A DNA stretch of 64,000 bases from Meira nashicola (lineage: Eukaryota > Basidiomycota > Exobasidiomycetes > Exobasidiales > Brachybasidiaceae), in NCBI GenBank assembly GCA_001600355.1, contig BCJU01000003.1, forward strand, positions 2,856,519 to 2,920,518, written 5' to 3'. Below are positions 19,259 through 30,057 of the stretch, piece after piece. The stretch's first letter is position 1. Every line of letters begins with the position of its first letter. A program made the position numbers and the translations under genes. The notes beneath the pieces are model-generated. The model saw only the letters and a list, made by a program, of their open reading frames with translations. It was not told where the DNA came from and ran no database searches.

Positions 19259-22200
19259 TTAGAATAATTTTTCGATAGGTTTAATGGCTTTGCCTGGTTT
19301 AGTAAGAACTTTTGGTAATGTCATTCTCTGATGTTGAGTACGGGTGTTCCATTCGGGTCCTAGAGGGTTACGCATTGCCATCTCATATTGTGCACGAGAA
19401 GTGTAAGGGTAAGGAACATCGTCACTTTTGAATTTATCAGCCTTTTTATCACGTTTCTGATTTATGATCACATTTGACATGTTGAAATCTTTACGCTTCG
19501 TTGGATCCAATCCAGCAGTCGTCTTTGTGAACTTATTCTTTCGTTCTTCCGCTTTCTTCTTTGACGTTCTTACACCTTTTCCTGACCATGATCCCCAACC
19601 AGGAAGGTATGTATCTACCTCTTGAGGCTTTTCTGCATCAATTTCTGCTTGTTTTTCTGCAGCGAAGTCTGCCAAAACATCATCTCCTGCAAACGCTTCG
19701 CTTACCAATTGACGTTGTTGCATAGCAGTCTTTGGTGCTCGAACATTCACTTCAACGGGTTCGTCAATATCTCCCTCTCCGTCACTATCATCATCTGAAT
19801 CATCAATTGGGTTGCGAGTTTTTGCTGGCTTCTGCTTATTTGATTGATTCGGAGCTGCCTCTTGACGTAATGCAATTTGTGCTTCAGGATCAATAACGAG
19901 CTCACCGTCTTGTTGCTCGGCTAATCGTGCTTCATCATTCTTGCTAGCATGCTTCTGAATACGATTGGCTGCTTTGTTAAGTGCGCTTCCATCTTTACTG
20001 ATCGTTGCTTCATTCTTCTTGCGTGAAACTTTGTTGGATTGAGAAGCATCTACCAGCCAAGGATTGATATCTTTTGTCGCACCTGTGCTCGTAGCTTTGC
20101 CATTTGATATTTGGCTTTCAGTCGGTCGAACGTCATGTACGCGAATGTTCACTGCATCCGTCTTGGTTGATGGTTTATATTCTTTGGGTCTATGCGGAAC
20201 CTCTTCATCAACTTCTTTACCGCCAACATCATTCCCATTTTTGGCAGTATCCGACGTGGCTGCAAATACACGTCGACCAGCATTCTGACCGATTTGCATG
20301 GATGCAGCAGTAACATCATCTTCTTCTGATACCTCATTCTCTTGCATTTCCTTTTCAAAAGCATCCATCTGTTCAAGTGAGTCTTTCGCTTGACGTTCGC
20401 GTGCTTCTCTCATAAATTTCATATTCCAAACACCTTTTTTCTCTCCATTGTTTGCAACATTTGCATCTTCCTCGGCTAGGTTCTTCTTCAAGCTTGCCAT
20501 TTCATCAAACCCTCTTTCTCGATCATTGTCACTGTCAACGTCGCTTTGCATGGAATCAGCATCAGCATCAGTATCATCCTCATCGTCATCTGATCCATCT
20601 CCTTGAATTCTTCTTCGCAATTGTTCACCCCTCAAAAGTTGATCTTCAACAGCTTTGCGTGTCTCAGGCATATCATGAATTCCTTTCATTCCCAATGCAT
20701 CTTTTGCCCATTTACCTGCATTCTTGTGCTTCAAAGTGGCACGTTCTTTTGCTCGAGCTCGTTCAGCTTTCATTCGAGCTTCTTCATCATCCTCTTCATC
20801 TCCTTCACCGTTTAGTAATCCTGCTTGCCTGGCTTTTTCATCTTCCCTCTGCTTTTGCTTCCTTGCAATACGACGATATGTCTTGCTTTTGATTTTACTG
20901 ATCCTCTTTGCTTTTTGCTCTTCTCGGAACAGTAGCTCACGCATACGACGTAATTCAGTTGTTCTTCTTCGAATTTCATCGGCAGACATACCTCTGTTAT
21001 TCATTTCCAATTCTTCTGCTTTCGTCATTTGTTTTTCTGTAGCACCTTCACGTTCCAACATCGCCGCTATATCTTGCTCAAAATCGTTAGAAGCCTTGAA
21101 ATTACCAGCGAGAGCGGAAGTAGATGGTCGTACGACTGGATCGGGTTGAAGTGGAAATGAAAGATGTTCAGCCTCTCTTAAACGCTTGATAGACGGTTGC
21201 CAGCCTTCCACTTCAGCTTTTGTCTCATTATATGCTGCAGAGCGGTCCAAACGATCTTGTACGATGGTTGGTAGAGGCGCATTTAGCTTTCCTCCTCCTT
21301 TCTTGGATGCTATTGATTGTTTCTCAGTGGCGGATGTGGGAGGACGAAGTGCTTTAGCTGTACCTCGAAGAGAGGTGAGTGAAGTACCATTATGATCAGC
21401 AATAGGCTTCAAAAGATCATCAATCGTCAAGCCTGCTCCTTCCCGACGGATTGGCGCGTTCCATTCACCTTCGGGAACGGCTTCAGTGCGATCTTGTAAT
21501 ACTCTTCTCTTATTGGATGAAGGTCCAGCAGCGAGTGCAGCAGCTTCGCTATCGCGTTTGGTTGTTCCTTTGCCGAAAGCATCTATATGCTTTTGGAGTG
21601 TCTCGTCATCCTCGTCATCTTCATCGTCATCGTCTGCTGAATCTTCCTCGCTTCCGCCATCCAGCATTTTGGATAAGTCCATCATGTCCGCATCGTCTTC
21701 ATCTTCTTCCTCGTCACTGCCGCTTAGAAGGCCATCGTCTTCGTCTACATGCGCTCGAGAGCGTTTTCCATTTATTCCTTGCTTCTTTTTCTTATCGCTA
21801 GCAAATTTCCAATCAGCGTACCTTTCTTCATCACTTTCATCGAAAGCTTCATCTGAATCAATTTCCTCGTCATCTTCTGAAGCAATTTCTGTTACGTGAT
21901 ATTTGTTTTCATCATCATCTCCAAGGATGGGCGCTGTACCGTAATCAGGTTGTTTGCTTGAAGATGCATGAGTTCGGACGTTGTACTCGTCTTCATCCTC
22001 TTCATCAGAAGTATCTGCAGCTGTACTTCTGCCAGTTGGACGATCAAACATTTCTGTGCCATTCGTTGTGGCCCTTTGTAATCGTCTTTGAGATCCTTTA
22101 TTATTACCTTTTCCGCGTTCATCTTGTTCAGTCACATATTCGAAAACATCATGAATGTTCTTTGGACCGCCACTGCCATTAGATCTGCCTCCTCTTTTCT

Positions 22201-22285
22201 CTTGACGTGCTCGTACGTGATCACTAGTAGCATTGCCACCTTTTGACTTTCTATCCGAAGACGACCTGCCTTTTCCTAAAGCCAT
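19259..22285 (-). CDS. UTP14: U3 snoRNP / SSU processome component Utp14
   Basis: This 1008-aa nucleolar protein is needed for 18S rRNA maturation; in yeast Utp14 activates the helicase Dhr1. Evidence is the long Asp/Glu- and Lys-rich N-terminal half with several acidic runs, a central basic coiled coil, and the diagnostic Utp14 C-terminal module. The module includes NPWLVDASQSNKVS, then a PGWGSWSGKG motif near residue 890, then a KDFNMSNVIINQKRDKK segment and VPYPYTSRAQYEMAMRNPLG. Length is in the family range (about 900-1000). It starts MALGKGRSSSD at 22285 and is intronless. It is divergent from NIP7, another ribosome-assembly factor, with 402 bp between the two ATGs. Confidence 0.95.
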   Translation of the reverse strand: MALGKGRSSSDRKSKGGNATSDHVRARQEKRGGRSNGSGGPKNIHDVFEYVTEQDERGKGNNKGSQRRLQRATTNGTEMFDRPTGRSTAADTSDEEDEDEYNVRTHASSSKQPDYGTAPILGDDDENKYHVTEIASEDDEEIDSDEAFDESDEERYADWKFASDKKKKQGINGKRSRAHVDEDDGLLSGSDEEEDEDDADMMDLSKMLDGGSEEDSADDDDEDDEDDETLQKHIDAFGKGTTKRDSEAAALAAGPSSNKRRVLQDRTEAVPEGEWNAPIRREGAGLTIDDLLKPIADHNGTSLTSLRGTAKALRPPTSATEKQSIASKKGGGKLNAPLPTIVQDRLDRSAAYNETKAEVEGWQPSIKRLREAEHLSFPLQPDPVVRPSTSALAGNFKASNDFEQDIAAMLEREGATEKQMTKAEELEMNNRGMSADEIRRRTTELRRMRELLFREEQKAKRISKIKSKTYRRIARKQKQREDEKARQAGLLNGEGDEEDDEEARMKAERARAKERATLKHKNAGKWAKDALGMKGIHDMPETRKAVEDQLLRGEQLRRRIQGDGSDDDEDDTDADADSMQSDVDSDNDRERGFDEMASLKKNLAEEDANVANNGEKKGVWNMKFMREARERQAKDSLEQMDAFEKEMQENEVSEEDDVTAASMQIGQNAGRRVFAATSDTAKNGNDVGGKEVDEEVPHRPKEYKPSTKTDAVNIRVHDVRPTESQISNGKATSTGATKDINPWLVDASQSNKVSRKKNEATISKDGSALNKAANRIQKHASKNDEARLAEQQDGELVIDPEAQIALRQEAAPNQSNKQKPAKTRNPIDDSDDDSDGEGDIDEPVEVNVRAPKTAMQQRQLVSEAFAGDDVLADFAAEKQAEIDAEKPQEVDTYLPGWGSWSGKGVRTSKKKAEERKNKFTKTTAGLDPTKRKDFNMSNVIINQKRDKKADKFKSDDVPYPYTSRAQYEMAMRNPLGPEWNTRTQHQRMTLPKVLTKPGKAIKPIEKLF

Positions 22286-22687
22286 CTTATATGATTTGTA
22301 TGGCTCAGAGAGTATGAAGGACAGGAAGAAACGACATTATGACCGACAGCAACCTTTTGAACAAAGGTAATACACCAGTGTTTGATCTACTGCTAGTTTA
22401 TCAAAATAATTTCCGACTTCTTTTTTTTTTTGAACCCCCACGCTTTCCACACTTTTTTTTTCTCAAAAATTTATTTGATAATTTTTGAATGCTGCTATTT
22501 TGCCTAGAATAAAACATAAGTCACACGTGCAAGCCAAAATTTTGGTTTTAACGCGTTTCAAGGAAAAAAAGTATGAGCTTATATTATTCATGCATAAAGG
22601 CAAGAAGATTACAACAATTCATCCTTCCATCTTCGCTTTGCTTTGCTTTGCTTCATCACCATCTCTCAGTGTCAGCGTACTTTCAAG
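22286..22687. promoter_or_regulatory. Bidirectional promoter UTP14 / NIP7
   Basis: This 402 bp region drives two ribosome-biogenesis genes in opposite directions. Candidate elements are CACGTG at 22524-22529, a 12 bp palindrome CCAAAATTTTGG at 22534-22545, and ACGCGT at 22551-22556. The palindrome's core AAAATTTT matches the RRPE element known from yeast ribosome-biogenesis promoters. All three lie within 35 bp. A second AAAAATTT occurs near 22465. Element names come from yeast knowledge; activity here is inferred. Confidence 0.6.
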
Positions 22688-23236
22688 ATGAGACCTCTAA
22701 CGGAAGAAGAAACAAAAACGCTTTTTACAAAATTATCTCATTATATTGGTAATAATATCGTTCATTTAGTCGATTCAGGAGAAGATGGAATTCCACACGT
22801 TTTTCGATTACATAGAGATCGAGTTTATTACGTATCAGAATTAGCAATGAAACAAGCAATTTCAATCGCAAGGCCAAACTTAATCTCTTTAGGAACATGT
22901 TTTGGAAAATTTAGTAAAACGGGAAAATTTAGACTTCATATAACAGCTTTGGATACTTTAGCACAATATGCAAAACATAAAGTTTGGATTAAACCAAACG
23001 GAGAGCTTCCATTCTTGTACGGTAATCACGTCGTCAAAGCACATCTTGGAAGAATAACGGATGACACACCCGAACATGCAGGAGTGGTGATTATGAGTAT
23101 GGCAAATGTAGCTTTAGGCTTTGGCGTAACGGCAAGATCTACGATTGATACTCGTAAATTGGACCCTACAAGTATCATCGTCTTTCATCAAGCAGATGTA
23201 GGAGAGTATCTGCGTGATGAAGATACCCTATTCTAA
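22688..23236 (+). CDS. NIP7: 60S ribosome biogenesis factor Nip7
   Basis: This 182-aa protein matches the usual Nip7 length (about 180 in yeast and human). It starts [13 protein letters not shown], the typical Nip7 N-terminus, and has [29 protein letters not shown] and a C-terminal PUA RNA-binding domain (residues about 95-170, with [17 protein letters not shown] and [13 protein letters not shown]). Nip7 works in the nucleolus in 27S pre-rRNA processing and 60S assembly. The frame extends 15 codons upstream to 22643, but the ATG at 22688 (context CAAGATGA) gives the conserved start. No introns. Confidence 0.97.
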   Translation: MRPLTEEETKTLFTKLSHYIGNNIVHLVDSGEDGIPHVFRLHRDRVYYVSELAMKQAISIARPNLISLGTCFGKFSKTGKFRLHITALDTLAQYAKHKVWIKPNGELPFLYGNHVVKAHLGRITDDTPEHAGVVIMSMANVALGFGVTARSTIDTRKLDPTSIIVFHQADVGEYLRDEDTLF

Positions 23237-23318
23237 CGCTTTCACATCAATTATTGTACTTTTAGCAATGCATTTTATTAACTTTCATTGTATTTTATAG
23301 TAATGTACAAAGTTAAGT

Positions 23319-26300
23319 TTACTCTGACGCAATAAGCCATTTTCGTTGAAATGCCAAGATGATATCAAGATAGGCTGCACTTTCTTTGCAACCTTCAATA
23401 GCAGCTTTTGCAGACTCGCTTGATTGACAAACATCACGTCCCAAACCAACTTCCACATCTAAAGAGTGTACATTTGCTGCTTTTGTTAGTGTAAAAGATT
23501 CTCCTCCTTTCGCATCTTCACCTGCCTTTGTCGTACTTGTAGGACCACTTTGGATCTCTATCGATCGTGCATGCATGGCTAGACCCAATTGTGTAGAAGC
23601 TAATGATACCGTTTGCTCTAATGCAGCTACTAAGGCACTCTTGTCATTCGATTCACCCTTTGAACTATCAAAACGTTCAAGTGATTCTGTTAAATAACCA
23701 GCAAGATCTAACAAGGTACCAATCGAAGAAGGTCGTGAAGGTGATGTTCCAATCGTTGGCACCACCAACACATGATCCAAATTCCACAAGCTTGCATCTG
23801 ACGAACAAAGCGTTTCCATGCCATTCGTCAAAGACCAAAAGCTTTTAATGATATTGATACTCGTTTGCATCAAAAGTCGAGTAGCCATTGCTATTGTCAA
23901 TTTTTGGTTGGCCTGATTTTTGACATCCTTTTGCTTTTCATCCAAGCCTAGAAGGGCCAATAACTCGTGAGGATGTTGCAAAAGATGAACGCATTCTTGC
24001 AACCGTAGGGTAGCATGTTTGACAAATTTGTTAATCAACAAAGCACTGTTTGCTTTCCAACCTTTTGAATCAGGTCTTTGATTTTCTTGAATGTATTGCA
24101 GGATATGATGATAAATATTAAATATCAAATCCATCTCATGTAATTGATTGACAGTAAACGTTTCTGACGTTAAAATGGCAGCTCGTGTATTGTCAAATTG
24201 TCGAGTTCCTGCCAAAATAGCACGTAATCCCATCGATCCAGTTGCTTGGAATAATGGTCGTTGAAAACTATATTCGATGGCCGAATGATAAATGTTGAAA
24301 AAGCTCATCACTTCTTGACCAACAAATGATGATCGAGGGATTACGTCCAAAGAATTCATCAAAGCAACTAAGATCCGCAACATTTTCACCCATTGAACAT
24401 ACAATGCATTCTCTGTAGAGCCATTCTCTAGTCTTGGTGGAATGCGAGCCAAGTCAGATCTCGAAGCAGTAAGTGCATGATCGAGAGCAAGTGAGATCGC
24501 GTTGACATTCAATGCGTTCGTTGCACCTGCTAAGATCAATATCTCTGCCGTTGTAGGCTGACATGCCATGTCTAAGAAGAATTGAAGTAAAGAATCCCAA
24601 TATGCTGGCACTAAACCACTGCCAAGCTCATCCACATGTCTATTCGAATCACTGTCTCCATATGGAGAATTGCCAGTTGGGAGAAGATGATGTACGGGCG
24701 ATGTTGATCGGCTGAATAAGTCAAATGCTGCAGATAAGAGAGCAGAAGAATGCAATCTTGGTGACCAGGAATGCACTGAAAGATCGCAATCTTGATGTAA
24801 TTGTACAGCCAAGCCTGACAAGAAGAGCTGAAGGTCGTTATTTAGGATCAATACTGCCCGATCCACGTAATCATCTCCTACTTCTGTCCTTCGTACATCC
24901 AATACAGATAAACACTTGTCCAACGCAATCCGAGTGAAAATGATCGTCTGAGAAGTCAATGTTTCCGCATGCTTTTTCAAACTTCTAAGCAATTCAGAAC
25001 GACCAATTGATTTATCCTTCGCTCCAGCCGACGATTGTCGATAAAGAAGACGGTATCGCTGCATTGTGAGCAAATTAATTCGCGCAATATCGCGATGTAA
25101 GCTTGACTCTTCTTGTAAATTTGCCTTCTTCATTATATCAACGATCGATAGCACAGGATGCGTGAACAATCCGACCACTTCATCCATCACGCTCAAAGAA
25201 ACTGTTTTATCTTCTTGTGTCAAATCATTGTTGAATGTAGGGAGGTGAGTCCATGCAACATCCAGAAGAACGGCCATAAATGCTACCCTTAAAGCATGAA
25301 TATCCTGCGCGATCTCATTACCGGCTTGCTCGCTATTGATAATTTTGCTACATTTAAGCCAGACATTCGCAAGTGTCGAACGCAGTTGACGAGCAAGCGA
25401 TTTGTCTTCATCGAAACGGGCGAATATTGCTCCAATCGATACACTTATCAAATTCGTCCATGCACGAATGACCATACTCTGAGCATCTATTGCACTCCAA
25501 TTCAAATTCACGCCTGCCACTAAAATTGTTGCTTGAAGATTTGCATCAGTATCGATCATCGAATGATCAAGATCGCCCGCTTGTATGGATGCCCGAATAA
25601 GACCATCTAACTTGAATCGGAACGTTTCGAGATTGTAAACGTATTGACAACCATATTGCCTTCTCTCGTCATTCTCATCTAATTTAACAGGAAGACGGAA
25701 ATGCTCTAGCAATAGCTCAGGGAATGTGGCTTCGATACGTTGCGTTACATCTAATTGTCTGAAAGGATCGTATTCGACTGATAGCGCATTTTGTAACGAT
25801 TTTTCCAATTTCTTCTCGTTTTTCAACAATTCTAGCAGTCCGTCCAAGCTGGCCAAATTACCAGTCTTGATGGGTAAAAGTGGGATAGCCACGTCAGCTG
25901 CAATCAATTGTAAAGCATGAGCGCTGCATGTTTTGATGATAGCTGCAATCCCTACTGGACCATCTTGATCTGTTCTGCAAACACCATCTTCAACCTCAAT
26001 CGTGCCAGGTTCTGTAGGAGAAAGGATGACATCCTGTTCAGCGGCAATCTTGACAATTGCATCCCAAAAGCTCTTTGACTGACGTAAAGCCCCAAGACTC
26101 TTTTGATAATTTCCCACATGAGACCATGCTGATTCCAAAAATCTTAAAGAGGCTTGTAAGATGCGCAATTGACCAATGTCTGCTTGTACATCTGTATAAT
26201 TCTTTGCTGCATCCTCGACAAGCTTGGAGGCTACTTGTACAGCTGTTCTTTGATCAGTTGAGTTCTCTTTCTCTGTCGGATTGCCTTTCTCGTCGGTTTG

Positions 26301-29300
26301 CATACCATCTATAACATGTTTGCCAGTAAGCAAAAGAGTGGCGATGCCAGGTTGACTTTTTACCAATGCAGAGAGCATGTTAAGACTAAAGGCACGCAAT
26401 TGATCATCTTGATCCGAATCTTCCACAAGATCGATCAAATTGACCATAACATCCTCGATATCCACCACGGAGCCCAATCGACTGACCAGAGGTGGACCTG
26501 CTGATATATTCTGAGCATCAGAGATAGAGCCACAGATAGTTGTTATAAGACGTACGGCTTCAATTCGACTTCCAAGAGAATGTGATGTAAAAATTAGCTG
26601 GAAAAGTGCATTGGCAAGGCTTTTATCATCCAATGAATCGACCGAGATACTAGCATTAGGTTGCATCTTTCTCTTCCTGTTCGTTGCGCTTGGATTGAAG
26701 TTCTGTGAAGCTGATTCGCCCAAGAAAATGCGCTCCAGAAGGCCTAACAAGAAGATTGGTTCGTGTAGATGTCTGTCAGGCAACGAAGCAATCGCCTCTC
26801 GACGGGCATCAATGATGGTGCGGGTAAAACGAAGGGAAGCTTCTACATGCTCTCTGGCTAGCTCCACTTCAATCTGTCGAGATGAGCGTTGAAGGCCATG
26901 AATGAAAGGTATGCTTGACGCTATGGCATTGACCAATGGACTGAGCATCAATGCTGTTGCACTTTGACTGACAAACGTTTCCACGATCCAATGATATATC
27001 CGATTAGAGGACGTTGTCGTAAACCGTAAAGTCTCATCATCCAAAATTCGCTGATAAATCTGCACACATTTTCTACCAATCTCGATACGCTGTCGAATAT
27101 TGACATATTTCCATCCTTGATATTCTAACCAAACTTGATCGGTGATGAAGCGGAGAGAACGTAGGATTACGTCTACTTTTACTTCACTTTCCACTTGGCT
27201 CAGACTATACGTTGTTTGAAGAACGTCAGCTAAAAGTGCGTGATGCAGATTGAGCAAAGACAGCAAGCCAGCATATTTGCCTATAGAGGTTTCGTAAGCA
27301 AGCAAGGTAGATGAATCGATTGATTGTGAAGCATCATATCGTGTCAGTAAAGATCGTACGCCATGTGAACCAATCAAAAGACCCGAAGATCGCAATGAAG
27401 GCCATACGCTTTGCGATTGTGTAGCAGAGATTAGGAAAGTCAATAGGCGGTAGGAGCTGATGATCACCCTTGAAGCTGAAGATGGCGAAGAAAGTGCTTG
27501 ATTCAAGATACCAGTTGTGATTGAGATCAGAGTCGGTTTATGTGCATCCAGAGCACTAGGTTGAGTAATGCTTGTTGACCCTACATCCTTTCCTTCAAGA
27601 TGTACTATGAGCTCAATCGAAGCTCGAGATTCGGTCGAGAGAATGGAAGAGAATAAATCCATAATATCTGCCGCCACATCGCCATCAAAACTTTCATTCT
27701 CATCCGGAGCAAGTGTTGCAAAAGATGCAATCTTTGCTTTTTCATCGAAAACCGCACCATCCGTTGATCGAGTATTGTTTTGAGAGGTAAAGTCGTCTTT
27801 TCGGTCCAGAAGTCCTGCAAATCCTGCCAAAACATCTCTTCCGAGTCTCCAGACACTATAAGGCGTTTCGCTTATGTCCCATATCATGATGATCGCGGCT
27901 TGATCTTCAGCAGATATCATCTTTCCAATTGCGCCCGCAGGTATCTGCAAATGTCTACCAAAAACGGATATTGTCCCTTTAGCTCGATGTACGATCTTGG
28001 TTGGATCTTCTGGATCATTAATAACTTCAAAAGGTGCAGAAAGGTTGGATGATGGGTTCAAGACGTGCGTGATAGTCTGTACCTCTGCCAAATAGTTGTA
28101 AACCGCAGTACTTGCTTTGAAGGCCTCATCCGAAGTGTGCAAGGCACCAGGACTACTGCCTGATAATGCTTTGCAAAGACGTATCAAAGGTCTGAAACTT
28201 ACGGGGAACCTATGAGTAGCAGTATCGAGAAGTGCTCTTCGTTGCTCGTGTTGATAATCGACTTCCCAAAATTGTGCACAAAGAGCAGCAGCACCATCTG
28301 TGGCTTGCCCAATGACTTGACGATCCACATCGTCATCATTAGCAAATGTCGTTTGCCAAATATTGATAAAACTCATATAATCTGAAATATATTCTGGTTT
28401 GACCAATTCATTGATAGACAAAACAAAGCCCTTCATCACTGCTCGCATTGCTAAAGATGAAGATGGTGCAACCGCAATAGCAAACTTTGATCGAGCATCC
28501 CATCGAATCAAGGGGGACTTTGCCAGATCGTTTAGAGTGGAAAAGACGCCAAGCTCGGGTGATAGAGCAGCCGAAACAAGTTCAGGCCAAAGGGATCCTG
28601 CTCCTCCACGCTTTTCAAGGGCAACATTCAAAGACTGAAGATGTTTTGGTAATCTTTCTGTCCCTCTTGCCTCCGTCCAATCACAAACAGCAGCATCCAT
28701 CCGACTTACAAAAAGTGCCCAGCAAATGAGTAAAGGACCTCGAAGTTGATCTCGAGTTGATGAAGAACGTAGATAATCGATCACTTTCTCGACAATTTCT
28801 GGAGCGTCAATGAGCTGCCGACGTGCGTCATCTTCAGCCGACGGTCGTCCGAGTGTGAGAAAGTTGTCTCCATCCACCAATTTTTCGATATCCAAGCTTT
28901 CGATTGCTAGTAAGATAAAGAGGTAAGAAAGATTATCTAGCAAAGAGGTAGCTTCTGCATCGAAGAATCCAGCACTTGAATGATTTTGACCGAAATTTGT
29001 TGACTGTATGGTGCCGTGGACTTTCTCGACAAATTTGGCTGAGGATTCTAGACGACTATAATAGGCCAAAAAGACGCATTCGAGCAGACCGATTTGCTCT
29101 CGTACAGCATGTTTGGACCAATAGGTGCTGTAGCGAGGTATTTCGCGAACAGAGTCGGATAGTGAAAGGCCACACAACGTTTCCACTCTTGCTAAACATT
29201 GTAAAGCAAAATCTTGATCGAGAAATTGTCCCAAGATTTCTTCGGCAATGTTGTGCAAATCGTGATAATTGTCATCGCCGATGCGAATAAGAGCACTGAT

Positions 29301-29795
29301 GCAACGAATGGCGTACAACTGTTCCTCAAAGTGAAATATTGACAAAGCATCGACTAATTGTGTATTGATATCTTCACTTCCAGGTGCGACTGACTGACGT
29401 CCATGAACGGAACGAGAAGGCATCAAAGTGCGAGAGAGAGATCTTGATCGATTTGTCAATAAATCCAATCGAACATCTTCACTATCCAGATAAAGCCGCA
29501 ATAGAGCTTTCATTTCAGATTCTTCAACCTGATGTAAGATAGCACATTGTTTTGCGACATTATTCAGTGATTCATCCAAATTTGTTTTGCTTTCGGTTGC
29601 TATCAAAGTGCGTTTTTGCTTATAAACAGATTTGAGCACTGGTAAGGCCTCCTTTAGCTTTTTATGAATAATTGTAACTGGAATGGTCGAATTTGCAGCT
29701 TCCAAAGCATCATTCAATTGTCGAAAAGTTGACAATGGCGATCTTGATGCCCTTTCGGGTAGAGAAGAAGGCCCAGCTTCTGCCGAAAGAGCCAT
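23319..29795 (-). CDS. Large scaffold nucleoporin, Nup188/Nup192/Nup205 family (probably Nup188)
   Basis: This intronless 2158-aa protein is almost entirely alpha-helical, with no signal peptide, no membrane segments and no FG repeats. This fits the big alpha-solenoid nucleoporins of the inner ring. I favour Nup188 because of a short beta-rich insert at about residues 600-650. There, GTISVFGRHLQIPAGAIGK is followed by an IIMIWDISETPYSVWRLG stretch, which resembles the SH3-like domain embedded in Nup188. Nup192/205 is the alternative. The N-terminal segment (FRQLNDALEAANSTIP) is typical of the family's first helix. Length is above the usual 1650-2000. It is divergent from a putative inner-nuclear-membrane protein 262 bp away. 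Family assignment is moderate because these proteins are poorly conserved. Confidence 0.72.
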   Translation of the reverse strand: MALSAEAGPSSLPERASRSPLSTFRQLNDALEAANSTIPVTIIHKKLKEALPVLKSVYKQKRTLIATESKTNLDESLNNVAKQCAILHQVEESEMKALLRLYLDSEDVRLDLLTNRSRSLSRTLMPSRSVHGRQSVAPGSEDINTQLVDALSIFHFEEQLYAIRCISALIRIGDDNYHDLHNIAEEILGQFLDQDFALQCLARVETLCGLSLSDSVREIPRYSTYWSKHAVREQIGLLECVFLAYYSRLESSAKFVEKVHGTIQSTNFGQNHSSAGFFDAEATSLLDNLSYLFILLAIESLDIEKLVDGDNFLTLGRPSAEDDARRQLIDAPEIVEKVIDYLRSSSTRDQLRGPLLICWALFVSRMDAAVCDWTEARGTERLPKHLQSLNVALEKRGGAGSLWPELVSAALSPELGVFSTLNDLAKSPLIRWDARSKFAIAVAPSSSLAMRAVMKGFVLSINELVKPEYISDYMSFINIWQTTFANDDDVDRQVIGQATDGAAALCAQFWEVDYQHEQRRALLDTATHRFPVSFRPLIRLCKALSGSSPGALHTSDEAFKASTAVYNYLAEVQTITHVLNPSSNLSAPFEVINDPEDPTKIVHRAKGTISVFGRHLQIPAGAIGKMISAEDQAAIIMIWDISETPYSVWRLGRDVLAGFAGLLDRKDDFTSQNNTRSTDGAVFDEKAKIASFATLAPDENESFDGDVAADIMDLFSSILSTESRASIELIVHLEGKDVGSTSITQPSALDAHKPTLISITTGILNQALSSPSSASRVIISSYRLLTFLISATQSQSVWPSLRSSGLLIGSHGVRSLLTRYDASQSIDSSTLLAYETSIGKYAGLLSLLNLHHALLADVLQTTYSLSQVESEVKVDVILRSLRFITDQVWLEYQGWKYVNIRQRIEIGRKCVQIYQRILDDETLRFTTTSSNRIYHWIVETFVSQSATALMLSPLVNAIASSIPFIHGLQRSSRQIEVELAREHVEASLRFTRTIIDARREAIASLPDRHLHEPIFLLGLLERIFLGESASQNFNPSATNRKRKMQPNASISVDSLDDKSLANALFQLIFTSHSLGSRIEAVRLITTICGSISDAQNISAGPPLVSRLGSVVDIEDVMVNLIDLVEDSDQDDQLRAFSLNMLSALVKSQPGIATLLLTGKHVIDGMQTDEKGNPTEKENSTDQRTAVQVASKLVEDAAKNYTDVQADIGQLRILQASLRFLESAWSHVGNYQKSLGALRQSKSFWDAIVKIAAEQDVILSPTEPGTIEVEDGVCRTDQDGPVGIAAIIKTCSAHALQLIAADVAIPLLPIKTGNLASLDGLLELLKNEKKLEKSLQNALSVEYDPFRQLDVTQRIEATFPELLLEHFRLPVKLDENDERRQYGCQYVYNLETFRFKLDGLIRASIQAGDLDHSMIDTDANLQATILVAGVNLNWSAIDAQSMVIRAWTNLISVSIGAIFARFDEDKSLARQLRSTLANVWLKCSKIINSEQAGNEIAQDIHALRVAFMAVLLDVAWTHLPTFNNDLTQEDKTVSLSVMDEVVGLFTHPVLSIVDIMKKANLQEESSLHRDIARINLLTMQRYRLLYRQSSAGAKDKSIGRSELLRSLKKHAETLTSQTIIFTRIALDKCLSVLDVRRTEVGDDYVDRAVLILNNDLQLFLSGLAVQLHQDCDLSVHSWSPRLHSSALLSAAFDLFSRSTSPVHHLLPTGNSPYGDSDSNRHVDELGSGLVPAYWDSLLQFFLDMACQPTTAEILILAGATNALNVNAISLALDHALTASRSDLARIPPRLENGSTENALYVQWVKMLRILVALMNSLDVIPRSSFVGQEVMSFFNIYHSAIEYSFQRPLFQATGSMGLRAILAGTRQFDNTRAAILTSETFTVNQLHEMDLIFNIYHHILQYIQENQRPDSKGWKANSALLINKFVKHATLRLQECVHLLQHPHELLALLGLDEKQKDVKNQANQKLTIAMATRLLMQTSINIIKSFWSLTNGMETLCSSDASLWNLDHVLVVPTIGTSPSRPSSIGTLLDLAGYLTESLERFDSSKGESNDKSALVAALEQTVSLASTQLGLAMHARSIEIQSGPTSTTKAGEDAKGGESFTLTKAANVHSLDVEVGLGRDVCQSSESAKAAIEGCKESAAYLDIILAFQRKWLIASE

Positions 29796-30057
29796 AACAG
29801 CGATATGATGTTTGACAGGTAAGGATGAAGGAAGAAGATCTAAACGCGTTTAAACTCATGCCTTTTCTTCTTTTAGGCAGACGCGAAGAAAGTGCAAAAA
29901 CAACACCTACAAAAAATGCCCGCTTATTCATGAATTAAACATTGCGGATAGGGATCTTGATGCATGGGCCATGCATTTCTTTGCCTATTGCCATGATCAT
30001 AATGAGTTTCTAGAGTGAATGCTATAGAATGACAAACGGTCACAAGCTTTCATTTCC
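29796..30057. promoter_or_regulatory. Short bidirectional promoter between the nucleoporin and the Bqt4-like gene
   Basis: Only 262 bp separate the two start codons, so the promoters must overlap. CATGCATGGGCCATGCATT around 29962-29980 contains GCATGGGCCATGC, a palindrome around GGGCC. GTTTAAAC-like sequence occurs near 29850 (GCGTTTAAAC). No TATA box is evident in either direction. Confidence 0.55.
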
